Assembly: GCF_000203915.1 (NCBI RefSeq)
Contig: NC_008390.1
Coordinates: 1,736,001-1,800,000 of the forward strand
Reading direction: 5' to 3'
Source of the DNA: Burkholderia ambifaria AMMD
GTDB taxonomy: Bacteria; Pseudomonadota; Gammaproteobacteria; Burkholderiales; Burkholderiaceae
Length of the DNA stretch: 64,000 nt
Made by a program: the position numbers and the translations under genes. The notes below the pieces were generated by a model, which did no database searches, had not been told where the DNA came from, and worked only from the letters and a program-made list of their open reading frames with translations. Shown piece by piece: positions 55,586 through 64,000 of the stretch (the first letter of the stretch is position 1; each line of letters opens with the position of its first letter).

Positions 55586-56905
55586 CTACATGACGACCGA
55601 CTGCGCCTGCGGATGCATGGGCGCCGCGCGCCGCATGAGGGTGAGCATCACCGCGCCGAGGAGTGCGGTAAAAGCGAGGCCCAGCATGCCGGCGTGCGGG
55701 TTCGCGAATGCCTGTTCGGCCCACGTCTTGAGATTCGGCGCGACGAAGCCGCCGACGTTGCCGAGCGAGTTGATCAGTGCGATGCCACCGGCCGCCGCCA
55801 CGCCCCCGAGATAGTTGGTCGGCAGGCTCCAGTACAGCGGCTGCACGGAGACAAAGCCGCTCGCCGCGAAACAGAACGCGACGATTACCGGCACCAGGCT
55901 CGACAAGAATGTCGACGCCGCGATCCCGCAGCCGGCGCAAACGAGCATCAGCGCAGCCAGCCTGCGATGCTCGCCGGTACGGTCGGCCACGCGTGTCGTC
56001 CACCGCGTCACGGCCAGCGAGCACAGCCACGGTATGGCGGTAATCAGCCCCACGCTCAGATCGACCTTGCCGCCGTGGAGTTCGGCAATACGGGTCGGCA
56101 GATAGAAGACCACGCCGTACACGCTCATCTGTACCGTGAAATACACGAGACAGAACGCCGCGAGTCGCGGGCTGCCGAACAGGTCGCGCAAGGTAGCTGG
56201 ACCATGGCCCAGCTTGGCGGCATCTTCCTGCGACAACGCGTCGAGCAACGCACGGCGTTCGTCGTCGACGAGCCAGCCGGCTTGCGCGGGGCCGTCGTCC
56301 AGATAGAAGAATGCGATCACGCCGACGATCGATGCGAGCAGCCCTTCGATAACGAACATTCCTTGCCAGGGTTCGAGCGCAAGCGGGGCTTGAAGTCCGA
56401 GCAGAAAGCCCGACAGCGGGCCGCCCAGCACCAGCGCGAGCGGCAGGCCGAAGTAGAACACGCCCATTGCCTGCGCACGCACGTGTCTGGGAAACCAGTA
56501 GGTGAGATAGAGGATGACCCCGGGAAAGAAGCCCGCCTCGGCGGCGCCGAGCAGCACGCGCAGCGCATAGAACGTCGTGGCGTCGTGCGCGAATGCCATT
56601 GACGCCGACACCAGCCCCCACGTCACCATGATGCGCGACATCCACAGCCGCGCGCCGAAACGGTGCAGCGCGAGATTGCTCGGCACTTCGAACAGGGCGT
56701 AGCTGATAAAGAAGATTCCTGCGCCGAACGCGAATGCGCCATTCGACAAACCCGTGTCCGCCTGTAGCGCCTCCTTGGCGAAGCCGACGTTGGCGCGATC
56801 GATGAACGCGATCACGTACATCAGCACGAGAAACGGCAGCAGGCGCCTGAGGCACTTGCGGATGGCGGTGGTGCACGCGGGCGTCGTGGCCGGGCTGGAA
56901 GGCAT
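55586..56905 (-). CDS. MFS transporter, anion:cation symporter (ACS) family
   Basis: A 439-residue permease with ~12 membrane segments. ACS features: RRLLPFLVLMYVIAFIDRANVGFAK, ISYALFEVPSNLALHRFGAR, AAEAGFFPGVILYLTYWFPRHVRAQ and the second-half GFVSVQPLYWSLPTNYLGG. The group carries organic acids such as hexuronates, phthalate or tartrate. CGGAGAC precedes the ATG. It is divergent from a LysR regulator with 232 bases between, so probably controlled by it. Confidence 0.9.
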   Translation of the reverse strand: MPSSPATTPACTTAIRKCLRRLLPFLVLMYVIAFIDRANVGFAKEALQADTGLSNGAFAFGAGIFFISYALFEVPSNLALHRFGARLWMSRIMVTWGLVSASMAFAHDATTFYALRVLLGAAEAGFFPGVILYLTYWFPRHVRAQAMGVFYFGLPLALVLGGPLSGFLLGLQAPLALEPWQGMFVIEGLLASIVGVIAFFYLDDGPAQAGWLVDDERRALLDALSQEDAAKLGHGPATLRDLFGSPRLAAFCLVYFTVQMSVYGVVFYLPTRIAELHGGKVDLSVGLITAIPWLCSLAVTRWTTRVADRTGEHRRLAALMLVCAGCGIAASTFLSSLVPVIVAFCFAASGFVSVQPLYWSLPTNYLGGVAAAGGIALINSLGNVGGFVAPNLKTWAEQAFANPHAGMLGLAFTALLGAVMLTLMRRAAPMHPQAQSVVM

Positions 56906-57137
56906 GTAACGAGTCTCCGGATGCGTGTCGCGAGGCGGAGGTCATACCCCGCGGCGACAGCGATGTCTTTGTACGAAACCGGCGTGGCGCCGGCTTCGGA
57001 CGAATATAGGAGCCGGCATCGATAATATCCATTGACGTTTTTCTATGCCTCGATAACTATTTTTGATATCCCGGCGAACGCCCCCCAACGTTCTTCCTTC
57101 ATCGTTGGCAGCCAGTTCCTTTCCTTTCGAGCGTTCC

Positions 57138-58076
57138 ATGATCCCGCCCGCATCCACTCTTCGAAGCCGCCTGAAGATGCAGCATCTGCGCTTGCTGCTG
57201 TCGATCGAGGAGCGCGGTTCGTTGCGCCAGGCGGCGGACGCGCTTTCGCTATCGCAGCCGGCGGTGACGAAGATGCTTCAGGACATGGAAGCGCTGCTGG
57301 GCGTCACGTTGTTCGAGCGGCATCTTCGCGGACTTCGACCCACACGCTTCGGCATGGCGGTCACGCGCTACGCGAACCTCGTCTTCTCGGACCTGGCCAA
57401 TCTGCATGACGAACTGGTGTCGCTTGAAACGGGCAGGATCGGCAAGGTGCGCATCGGTGCGGTCATGGCTCCGACACCGGTGCTGATGGCGGAAGTGATC
57501 CGCCGGCTCAAGCGCGATCATCCCGGGCTCAACATGACAGTTCACGTCGATACCAGCGACATGCTCGTGCCGATGCTCGAGCGCGATCAACTCGATCTGG
57601 TGCTCGGGCGCGTGCCGGAAGGCTGGGATGCCAGTCATTTGACCTTCGAGCAACTGGGTGACGAGCGGCTTGCTGTCGTGGTGGGATGCGATCACCCGTT
57701 GGCGAAGCGGACTGATCCCACGTTCGGTGAGCTGGCCACTTACCCGTGGATTCTTCAACCGCGTCCGAGCCCGATGCGTGCATTGATCGATCGTTCGTTC
57801 GAGGAGGCGGGCGTCACGGCGCCGCAGAGCACCATCGAAACCGCGGCGATCCTGATGACGACCTCATTGTTGACCGGCAGCGATCTGGTTGCCGTTGTCC
57901 CGATGGCGGTCGCGACGTTTCACGCGAGCATGGGCCTGCTGCACATCCTGCCCGTACCGCTGCCGCGCAAGCTCGACCCGTACGGCATCGTCACGCGCCT
58001 GGGTCGTCCACCGAGCGCGTCGATGACGTTGTTCGTCGACGTGTTGCGGGCGGTGGTCGAGGAGGGCGGCCAGTAG
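57138..58076 (+). CDS. LysR-family transcriptional regulator (GbpR-like)
   Basis: A 312-residue LTTR. HTH: KMQHLRLLLSIEERGSLRQAADALSLSQPAVTKMLQDMEALLGVTLFER. The effector domain has GKVRIGAVMAPTPVLMAEVI and DLVLGRVPEGW, resembling the GbpR/PcaQ branch. The start was placed at the ATG just before the helix; the frame is open further upstream. Probably regulates the divergent ACS transporter. AT-rich TCGATAA-containing repeats at 57018-57070 may be its sites. Confidence 0.9.
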   Translation: MIPPASTLRSRLKMQHLRLLLSIEERGSLRQAADALSLSQPAVTKMLQDMEALLGVTLFERHLRGLRPTRFGMAVTRYANLVFSDLANLHDELVSLETGRIGKVRIGAVMAPTPVLMAEVIRRLKRDHPGLNMTVHVDTSDMLVPMLERDQLDLVLGRVPEGWDASHLTFEQLGDERLAVVVGCDHPLAKRTDPTFGELATYPWILQPRPSPMRALIDRSFEEAGVTAPQSTIETAAILMTTSLLTGSDLVAVVPMAVATFHASMGLLHILPVPLPRKLDPYGIVTRLGRPPSASMTLFVDVLRAVVEEGGQ

Positions 58077-58481
58077 TAGAGGGGGATCAGGCTATATCGG
58101 CGTTGATGATCAATGACACGGGCTATCTCCGGGGCGAGCACGATATCGCCGCGCGCGAATTGAGCGATGTCGTGATGGGGTGCGTTGCGCCCGCACTCGC
58201 CGACGCGTATCGCGCTAACGCCGGGCGAATGAAAATTGAAATAGTGAATTCCGCTTTATCAAGCAGGAATAGCGCATCCGGTGCGCAATTTGACGACTGA
58301 TTTGCCCTACACTTCGAACCAGACGGCGCGATCGTTGCGTTACGCATGCGTGATCGTTCTCTTGCGTGGCTCTCCTGAACGGCGATCGGTCGAGCAGTGG
58401 AGGAGACGTTTTCGTGTGCTCGCCTGTTGCGCATGCAACGAAGGCGCATGCGCGGCACAAAAATTCCCATCGGAGGTGAGC
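58077..58481. other. intergenic region before the PAS-LuxR gene
   Basis: 405 bases without a convincing gene; lower GC at 58220-58270 (GAAAATTGAAATAGTGAATTCC) suggests promoter sequence. Open frames crossing this region have poor codon use and no family match. Confidence 0.4.
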
Positions 58482-59294
58482 ATGACCTGCTTCGTTGACC
58501 AACTGAAGTCGATTTTCGATCATTATCCGGGCCTCTGGGGTTGCAAGGACGACACGTCTCGATTCATTCACGTCAACGACGCGTTCGCGAAAGTAGTTGG
58601 CATAGACGATGCCCGTGAGCTTGGGGGAAAGTCCGCATCCGACCTGCCGTGCAGGTCGTCGAGTTGCGCGGCCCAATTCCATGCCCAGGATCGTGAGGTG
58701 TGCGAAACCGGCCGCGCGATCAAGGTGCTCGACATTCATCCGTACGCGGAGGACGTCTGGATGGCATTCGTCTTCACGAAGATTCCACTGGTCGATCGAA
58801 ATGAACAAATTGTCGGCACGATCTTTCATGCGGAAGCGTTGTCGCAGATCGACATGATCACGCTCGGTCGCGTGATCGGCGATTCGTATGCAGGCAAGAA
58901 AATCGGCAGTCTCGTCCAGCAGGGCTCGTATCGGATCGGCTCGCCAAAGGATGCGCTCGATCTCACCGAGCGCGAGCGGCAGGTGTTGTTCTTCCTTGCG
59001 CGCAACAAGATGGCGAAGGATATCGCGAACATTCTCGAACTATCGGTGCGCACGATCGAGCAATACATCGACAATCTGCGCTGCAAGTTCTCTGCGTCAA
59101 GCAAGAACGAATTGATCGAACTTGCCGCGAGCGCGGGGTATTGCAATCGGATTCCGCAGTCGTTGCTGCGCAACCAGTTGTCGATCGTGATCGAGCGCGG
59201 CGAGCCGCGAACGCGTGCCGAGGCGTGCGGGCCCGCGGATGACCCGCGATCGTCGCAATGCACGAGAGCGAGCTATGAACTTTCGTTCGAATGA
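58482..59294 (+). CDS. PAS-domain LuxR-type transcriptional regulator
   Basis: A 270-residue regulator. An N-terminal PAS domain (residues ~10-130: GLWGCKDDTSRFIHVNDAFAK, then AFVFTKIPLVDRNEQIVGTIFHAE) contains a Cys-rich DLPCRSSSCAAQFH loop. The LuxR HTH lies at ~170-225 (LTERERQVLFFLARNKMAKD, RTIEQYIDNLRCKF). No autoinducer-binding domain, so not a classical quorum sensor. GGAGGTGAG precedes the ATG. The 3' end overlaps the convergent DUF6687-like gene by 22 bases; it may control that gene cluster (inference). Confidence 0.87.
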   Translation: MTCFVDQLKSIFDHYPGLWGCKDDTSRFIHVNDAFAKVVGIDDARELGGKSASDLPCRSSSCAAQFHAQDREVCETGRAIKVLDIHPYAEDVWMAFVFTKIPLVDRNEQIVGTIFHAEALSQIDMITLGRVIGDSYAGKKIGSLVQQGSYRIGSPKDALDLTERERQVLFFLARNKMAKDIANILELSVRTIEQYIDNLRCKFSASSKNELIELAASAGYCNRIPQSLLRNQLSIVIERGEPRTRAEACGPADDPRSSQCTRASYELSFE

Positions 59295-60649
59295 GGCATC
59301 GGCTCCCATGCGGCAGGGGCGACCGAGAGCAACTGCTTCAGTTCGATCACGATCGCCTCCGCGGGTATGCCGCTCGCTTGTACGTCGTCGTGGCCGAGCC
59401 TCGGCATGATGTGCTGCACGCCGTCGTATTGCCAGCGACAAGCATGCGGCTCGGCTGCCTGCAGCGCGCGTGTGAGGATCGATAGATCGCGCCGAGGTCG
59501 CGGCTGTGCCGACACGCGTTCTACCCAGCCTTCGTAGCGCTGGTGCACGACGACGTCGCCGTGCGCGACGATCGCGAGCGTCGACAGCGGCGTGCGATTG
59601 TGAAAGGCGATTGGCGACAGACCGAAATAGCGCTGTGACGCGCATCCGCGCGGCGCGTGGGCGTCGGGCAGCCGAAACACCGCGAGATCGAGCGATGGAT
59701 GCTGCTCAAGCGTCGCATCGGGATGATCGAGCAGTGTGTCGGTCGCCACGTGGTGCCGATCGGCGTCACGCCACAGCGCGTCAGGCAGAAAAGGCGCGTC
59801 GAGCAAATCGCGCAACGCGGGCAGCAGCGTGCGGAAGAGCTGCGCAATGCGTGTGCTGTCGTCGTATGGTGCGCCGAATTCGTGCGCCGTGCGTGCGACG
59901 ATGGCGTTCAGCGCGAGCGCGAGCCGCCTCGCCTCATCCGAGCGGCCGCGCGCGAAGTCGCCGAACCGGGCCACATCGACGAGCAGTGCCCGGTGTCGCA
60001 GCGCATGATCGGGCGCGATCAGGCCGTATACCGACGCGAGGCCGTCGAGATCGAAGTGATCGGTGGTCACGTAGCGCACGTCCGGATCGTCGATCTTTTC
60101 TCGCGCGAAGCGCAGCACGCTTTCGGTCGACAGGTTCGCCTTGTAGTAGGTGGGCGTGCGGTTCGCCGGCCAGTGCGACAGCGTAAGTCGCGTTGCCGCA
60201 TTGTGCGCGGCGTCCGCCGCGATGTTCGGCAAGTCGCGCGCGTGCTCGAACGGCAGGAACGCGAGCCGGCTATCGGATGAAAGGCAGACCGCGTCCATTC
60301 GCGACGGCGGCGTGGTGGTTCGTAACAGGCTCGCGGATCCGGCCGCGGACGCGAGTGCGTCAAGGCGGGCTGTGTTGGTCGAGGCGTCGCGCAGCGCGAG
60401 TTCGCCATGGCCGCCGAAGTCGTAATGGAGCGTGCCGAGATTGCGGCGGCGCAGGTCGCATGGATTACCGTCGCGCGTGTGCGCGCCGTTGCCTGCGATC
60501 AGGTTTTGCAGGTCGATGAACCGATTGTCGCGAATCGCGATGACGCGGCCCGCGAGCAGTCGCAATTCGAAGCCGGCGAGCCGAGCCGCAACGTCGTCGT
60601 CGAGCTGCACGGAGCGATCGCCGTCGTAGAGCGGACGCAGAATCGTCAT
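59273..60649 (-). CDS. DUF6687-like protein with N-terminal extension
   Basis: From about residue 120 the sequence follows what I recall as DUF6687: AFLPFEHARDLPNIAADAAHNAATRLTLSHWP, then YVTTDHFDLDGLASVYGLIAPDHALRHRALLVDVARFGDFARG, with conserved His/Asp residues (DHFDLDGL) that could bind metal. About 120 further residues (or more) precede the usual family start in the same frame, with good codon use. The ATG at 60649 has no ribosome-binding site; a well-placed ATG at 60807 is in another frame, so an N-terminal frameshift is suspected. An ATG at 60298 would give just the family core. Function unknown. Confidence 0.6.
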   Translation of the reverse strand: MTILRPLYDGDRSVQLDDDVAARLAGFELRLLAGRVIAIRDNRFIDLQNLIAGNGAHTRDGNPCDLRRRNLGTLHYDFGGHGELALRDASTNTARLDALASAAGSASLLRTTTPPSRMDAVCLSSDSRLAFLPFEHARDLPNIAADAAHNAATRLTLSHWPANRTPTYYKANLSTESVLRFAREKIDDPDVRYVTTDHFDLDGLASVYGLIAPDHALRHRALLVDVARFGDFARGRSDEARRLALALNAIVARTAHEFGAPYDDSTRIAQLFRTLLPALRDLLDAPFLPDALWRDADRHHVATDTLLDHPDATLEQHPSLDLAVFRLPDAHAPRGCASQRYFGLSPIAFHNRTPLSTLAIVAHGDVVVHQRYEGWVERVSAQPRPRRDLSILTRALQAAEPHACRWQYDGVQHIMPRLGHDDVQASGIPAEAIVIELKQLLSVAPAAWEPMPHSNESS

Positions 60650-60807
60650 CGCACGGATTCCGTCGAATGCGGTTGTCGTGCCGAGGTGGGACGACAGATC
60701 GGCGGCGATCGACCAGATAAAGAGCGTGCACGCGGCGAAGCCGGTCGCGCCGACGTCAACGCTTTGAACGAATCGAGGCCGATCAGCGGGCTTGTTCTGT
60801 TCATCAT
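60646..60807 (-). pseudogene. likely true N-terminus of the DUF6687-like gene, frameshifted
   Basis: CTGGAGGACCTGC before a double ATG (60807/60804) is the best initiation site in this interval, 60 bases after the MFS stop. The frame gives MMNRTSPLIGLDSFKAL and then unlikely Arg/Pro/Ser-rich sequence until TGA at 60646. From about 60750 the neighbouring frame instead has coding character (VGATGFAACTLFIWSIAADL) leading straight into the DUF6687-like ORF. One indel near 60750 would join them. Confidence 0.5.
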
Positions 60808-60866
60808 GCAGGTCCTCCAGTCCAGGCGAGGCTGGACAACGTGTGCTCCATTTGGTGTCGGTGCGC

Positions 60867-62270
60867 TCATCGGGTGCGCACGCGACGCGCGACAAGTGCC
60901 GCGAGCACGGGTGCCGTTGCAAACACCGCGAACAGCCACACGGCTGCATGCTGTGCACCGACGAGGCCGCCCGGCTCAGAGAAGCCCGCGAGATTGGCGA
61001 CGAGGCCCGCGAGCGCGGAGCCGATCGCGGTGGCGTAGAGCTGGACGGTCGTGATCGAGATCGACGCGAGGTCTTCCTGGCCCGCTGGCGCGTTCGTCAG
61101 CACCTGCGTGAGCAGGTGCGGCCAGCCGATGCCGATGCCTACGCCCACCGCTGCGAGCGCCGCGCACAGCGCCGCGAGGCCGGGGCCGCCGGCGAGCAGA
61201 CGCTGTGGTGGCATGACGATCGCGAGCGTGACGAGCGCAATCACGACGACGAGCGGCCCGCTACGCACGAGCGCCTGCACGGCGGCCGGGCTGCGCCCCG
61301 AACTGACGAGCGAGCCGACGGTCCAGCCGGCGGCCATCAGTGCGGTTAGATAACCGGCGGCGAGCGGCGGATAGCCATGGATGGTTTGCAGGAAATACGG
61401 CACGAAGATTTCGGTCGTCATCCCGACGACGAGCAGGCTCATGCACGCGTATATCGCGCCGAGTGGTGCGCGTATGTCATACGCGCCCGTGGGCAACAGC
61501 CGGGTCGTCGCGCCGCGCTCGAGTCGTGCGATCAGCAGCGCGATCGCGAGGCCGGCGCCGACACCCACGACGTTCCCGATAATCTCCCTGGACAGGCTCG
61601 CGACCGACACGACGAGCACTGACGCCGCGAGCAGCAGAATCTTGCCGATCGCAGGTCGCGCGGCCGGCACGCCCGATACCTCGTGTGCGGGCAACTGGAC
61701 GATCACGATCAGCGCGAGCACGGCGGCGACCGGCAAGAGCGCGATAAACGCGAGCCGCCACGTGCCCGATTGCGCAAAGATGCCGCCGATTGCGGGCCCG
61801 CACAGCGTTGCCACGCCCCACATGCCGGACACCATCGCCATCGCGCGCGACCAAAGCCGCTCGTCGAACACGACGCGAATCAGTGCGTAGCTGAGCGCGA
61901 ACAGAATGCCGCCGCCGAGGCCCTGCGCGGCGCGGCCTGCCAGCATCCATGGCATGTCCTTTGCGCTGGCGCACGCGAGCGTACCCGCACAGAACACGAT
62001 AAGCGCGACGAGATAGGCCGTGCGCGGTCCGAATCGGCTTAGCACGGTTGCGGACAACGGCGCACCGATGATCGAGGCAGCCATGAAGAGCGTGGTGTTC
62101 CATGCGTAATACTCGAGACCACCAATGTCGCGCACGACCGAGGGCAGGATCGTCGTCGCGATGTAGATGTTGATCGCATGCAGCGCGACTCCGCCTGCGA
62201 GCGCGATCGAGCGCAAGCCGTTGCGCCCGGACAGGAGCTCTCCCCACGAGGGGGCGGTAATGGAATTCAT
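60867..62270 (-). CDS. MFS efflux transporter (14-TM/DHA-type)
   Basis: A 467-residue drug-exporter-like MFS protein: YIATTILPSVVRDIGG, the LAGRAAQGLGGGILFALSYALIR motif C region, GMWGVATLCGPAIGGIFAQ, and a second half with AAGYLTALMAAGWTVGS. It is flanked by a VOC-protein gene 38 bases upstream and the DUF6687-like gene downstream on the same strand. In an operon with a methyltransferase it probably exports a product of the pathway (inference). Confidence 0.88.
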   Translation of the reverse strand: MNSITAPSWGELLSGRNGLRSIALAGGVALHAINIYIATTILPSVVRDIGGLEYYAWNTTLFMAASIIGAPLSATVLSRFGPRTAYLVALIVFCAGTLACASAKDMPWMLAGRAAQGLGGGILFALSYALIRVVFDERLWSRAMAMVSGMWGVATLCGPAIGGIFAQSGTWRLAFIALLPVAAVLALIVIVQLPAHEVSGVPAARPAIGKILLLAASVLVVSVASLSREIIGNVVGVGAGLAIALLIARLERGATTRLLPTGAYDIRAPLGAIYACMSLLVVGMTTEIFVPYFLQTIHGYPPLAAGYLTALMAAGWTVGSLVSSGRSPAAVQALVRSGPLVVVIALVTLAIVMPPQRLLAGGPGLAALCAALAAVGVGIGIGWPHLLTQVLTNAPAGQEDLASISITTVQLYATAIGSALAGLVANLAGFSEPGGLVGAQHAAVWLFAVFATAPVLAALVARRVRTR

Positions 62271-62308
62271 AGGCTATCTCGTCGGTTGCTGGGTTCGGTG
62301 TGTCAGGA

Positions 62309-63166
62309 TCACGGCAGATGTTGCGAGATCAGTTGCGGATTGCTCTCGAGCATCTCGATCTCCGGCGAATAGACTTCGATCTCGAGCCCGTCAGGATCCT
62401 GGAAATAGAACGCGGTGCGCACGCGATCGGGGCCCACGTGATAGCCGGGCGCAGGCCCGTTGCCTTTGACGACCCGGATACCGCCACCCGCCTCGACGCG
62501 CGCGGCGATCGTCTTCACGCCTTCCGGGTCGGCACGCACGCCGATGTGATAGCCAGGCGGGTAGGCAACGGTATTCGCCTGCTCGATGAACAGATCGAAG
62601 CCGTTCAGTTCCATGACGACCTTCTTCGGACCGAGGTTGTAACAATAGGATGCTCCGAGGATTCGGCGGTAGAAGTCGACCGACCGGGTCAGGTCGCGCG
62701 CGAGGATGTTGACGTGGTTTACGCGCAGCTCGAGCGGACGGCATTGTTCGGCCGCATCACGTAGCCGGCGCCACATCTTGATGCATGCGGTAAACGTCGC
62801 GAAGCTCGCGAGCCAGTCTCGCGCGACCTCGGGCGACGCATCGGCTGTCTTCAGCACGAGCGCGAACGGATAGCAGAATGCACCCACATTGCTTCCGGGC
62901 CAGATCGCCGGCGCCTCAGCCGCATGGCCGGTCGCATCGATGCGAATCTGGGCGGCCGCCGTTCGGCCGGCCGGGCGGCCGCACTCGCTGTGTGCTGCGG
63001 TCGATGCCGAGCGCGACAGCATGAACACGCCGTCGGGCACGCAGCCATCTGTCTGCGGCGGGCGCAGCGAATAGCCGGCTGCCGTGCATTGTGCGGAAAG
63101 CGTGCATGTGAGCCGCTCCGCATCCGCGGCCGAGGCGTCGAGATTGATCAGTTCGAAAACGAGCAT
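62309..63166 (-). CDS. VOC-domain protein with unknown N-terminal domain
   Basis: A 285-residue protein. Residues ~150-275 form a VOC domain (LRVNHVNILARDLTRSVDFYRRILG, YHIGVRADPEGVKTIAARVEAGG, AFYFQDPDGLEIEVYSPE) with metal-ligand positions His and Glu. The first ~145 residues (MLVFELINLDASAADAERL...) are not recognisable to me; spacing suggests a separate fold, perhaps a degenerate VOC half. The ATG is two bases after the methyltransferase stop, implying strong coupling. Confidence 0.75.
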   Translation of the reverse strand: MLVFELINLDASAADAERLTCTLSAQCTAAGYSLRPPQTDGCVPDGVFMLSRSASTAAHSECGRPAGRTAAAQIRIDATGHAAEAPAIWPGSNVGAFCYPFALVLKTADASPEVARDWLASFATFTACIKMWRRLRDAAEQCRPLELRVNHVNILARDLTRSVDFYRRILGASYCYNLGPKKVVMELNGFDLFIEQANTVAYPPGYHIGVRADPEGVKTIAARVEAGGGIRVVKGNGPAPGYHVGPDRVRTAFYFQDPDGLEIEVYSPEIEMLESNPQLISQHLP

Positions 63167-63168
63167 GG

Positions 63169-64000
63169 TTAGGCCTCACTGGCGGGACGTTCACCGATGA
63201 GTAGCGTGTAGCGGCCGATCGACTGCTCGCTGACGACGAGCCCGTTGTCGCGCACGATGCTGGAGATCCACGGTGTCGGATGCAACTCGCCGTGATTGGT
63301 GTTCACCAGCATATGCAGTGAAAAATCGGCGGATAGCGCAGGCGTGACGCGGTCGTCGTGCATCGTCATCGTGAGAATCAACAGTGCGCCACCCGGCTTC
63401 ACCAGGCCAGCCGCATGGCCGATTACCACACGTGCCTCCCGGTCGTCGAAGTAGTGCAGGCAATCGTTGAGCATCGCGACATCCGCCATAGCGCCGTCGA
63501 AACTACGCGTATCAAGCAGGTTTTTCTCGAAAAACTCGATGCGGTCGCCAAGGCCGTAAGCGTGGATGGTCTTGTGCGCAGCGTCGCGCGTCGTCGGCAG
63601 ATCCCAGATCTGGCCCGTCAACTGCGCGTGGCGGCGCAGCACGTGTGCGAGATACGTGCCGTGGCCGCCCCCGAGATCGACTACGGTGCGCGCCTGCGCG
63701 AATACCCCGAGCTCGCTCACGACATCGACCATCGGCTGGCTCAGGCGCACCATCGCATCGTTGAACGCTTCGCGTGCGCGCGTGTCATGCGCGAACCGGC
63801 TCTCCTGCTGAAACGCGAGCGGCATGTCGCTGCGCAGGATTTCCCCGAGGCGCGGCCAGTTGTCCCATTGCAACTGCTGGTGCTCGAGGATCGGGCCGAT
63901 ATAGTCCGCGCTCGCGGTTGTCAGATAGCGCGTGGTTAGCGCCGTGTTGCGAAACGCGTCGTTGTCCTTCGTCAGCAGGCCGAGCGCAACGAGTGCGTGC
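63169..64000 (-). CDS. SAM-dependent O-methyltransferase (acetylserotonin/caffeate-type), partial
   Basis: The frame is open from the right edge, so the N-terminus is missing. It shows the end of the dimerisation domain (ALGLLTKDNDAFRNTALTTRYL), SAM motif I VVDLGGGHGTYLAHVLRRH, the DLP/T region, MADVAMLNDCLHYFDDREAR, and LVKPGGALLILTM. This is the plant-type small-molecule O-methyltransferase family used in bacterial natural-product pathways (e.g. polyketide or phenolic O-methylation). It is the first visible gene of a minus-strand operon continuing with VOC, MFS and DUF6687-like genes. Confidence 0.88.
   Translation of the reverse strand, partial: HALVALGLLTKDNDAFRNTALTTRYLTTASADYIGPILEHQQLQWDNWPRLGEILRSDMPLAFQQESRFAHDTRAREAFNDAMVRLSQPMVDVVSELGVFAQARTVVDLGGGHGTYLAHVLRRHAQLTGQIWDLPTTRDAAHKTIHAYGLGDRIEFFEKNLLDTRSFDGAMADVAMLNDCLHYFDDREARVVIGHAAGLVKPGGALLILTMTMHDDRVTPALSADFSLHMLVNTNHGELHPTPWISSIVRDNGLVVSEQSIGRYTLLIGERPASEA

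Overview
The window looks like a chromosomal segment of a high-GC betaproteobacterium, most likely Burkholderia (cepacia-complex type). The evidence is very strong G/C third-position bias, tandem DUF4148 proteins, a Burkholderia-type general porin, many LysR regulators with divergent MFS transporters, and BKACE, nitronate monooxygenase and GFA families. Calls come from reading translations and motifs; no database search was run. I see no rRNA, tRNA, CRISPR array, intact insertion sequence or prophage. Start codons were chosen by ribosome-binding sites, overlaps and family N-termini.

Layout, 1-12.8 kb: the tail of an IclR regulator, a secreted GH18 chitinase with two chitin-binding modules, then two divergent corrin-ring operons. 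The minus operon (cobG-cobH-cobI-cbiG/cobJ) is headed by a cobalamin riboswitch. The plus operon is cobL(cbiET)-cbiD-cobK-cobM. Together they mix an oxygen-dependent gene (cobG) with genes typical of the anaerobic route (cbiG, cbiD). Next come an MFS exporter and a divergent MarR regulator sharing two palindromic operators.

12.8-29.5 kb: an octamer microsatellite, a Nu-class GST, a porin, a large MalT-like activator, a UspA/hemerythrin-like fusion, and a catabolic cluster (quinone oxidoreductase, TauD-type dioxygenase, BKACE, MFS, serine hydrolase). A complete solute-binding-protein ABC importer and a small lipoprotein follow.

29.7-38.3 kb: a three-gene signalling operon. It has a periplasmic branched-chain-amino-acid-type binding protein, a 1241-residue hybrid kinase (HisKA-HATPase-REC-REC-HPt), and a REC-PAS-GGDEF-EAL-REC cyclic-di-GMP protein. 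A small membrane protein and three tandem ~150-bp repeats follow.

38.5-48.6 kb: a CoA-transferase/HMG-CoA-lyase-like/VOC cluster, a second octamer array, an alpha/beta hydrolase, a LysR regulator with an MFS transporter, an SGNH hydrolase, a nitronate monooxygenase, and a GFA protein overlapping a tiny exported ORF.

48.6-54.1 kb: an organic-peroxide island with a one-Cys OhrR and Ohr whose promoters carry the same inverted repeat, enclosing a GNAT enzyme and two DUF4148 paralogues. RidA, LysR and an SDR without the usual catalytic Tyr follow.

54.1-64 kb: a phosphatidylserine-decarboxylase-like gene cut off at a mobile-element scar, an ACS-family MFS with divergent LysR, and a PAS-LuxR regulator. 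The window ends in a minus-strand operon (O-methyltransferase, VOC protein, MFS exporter, DUF6687-like protein) that resembles part of a specialised-metabolite locus and runs off the right edge.
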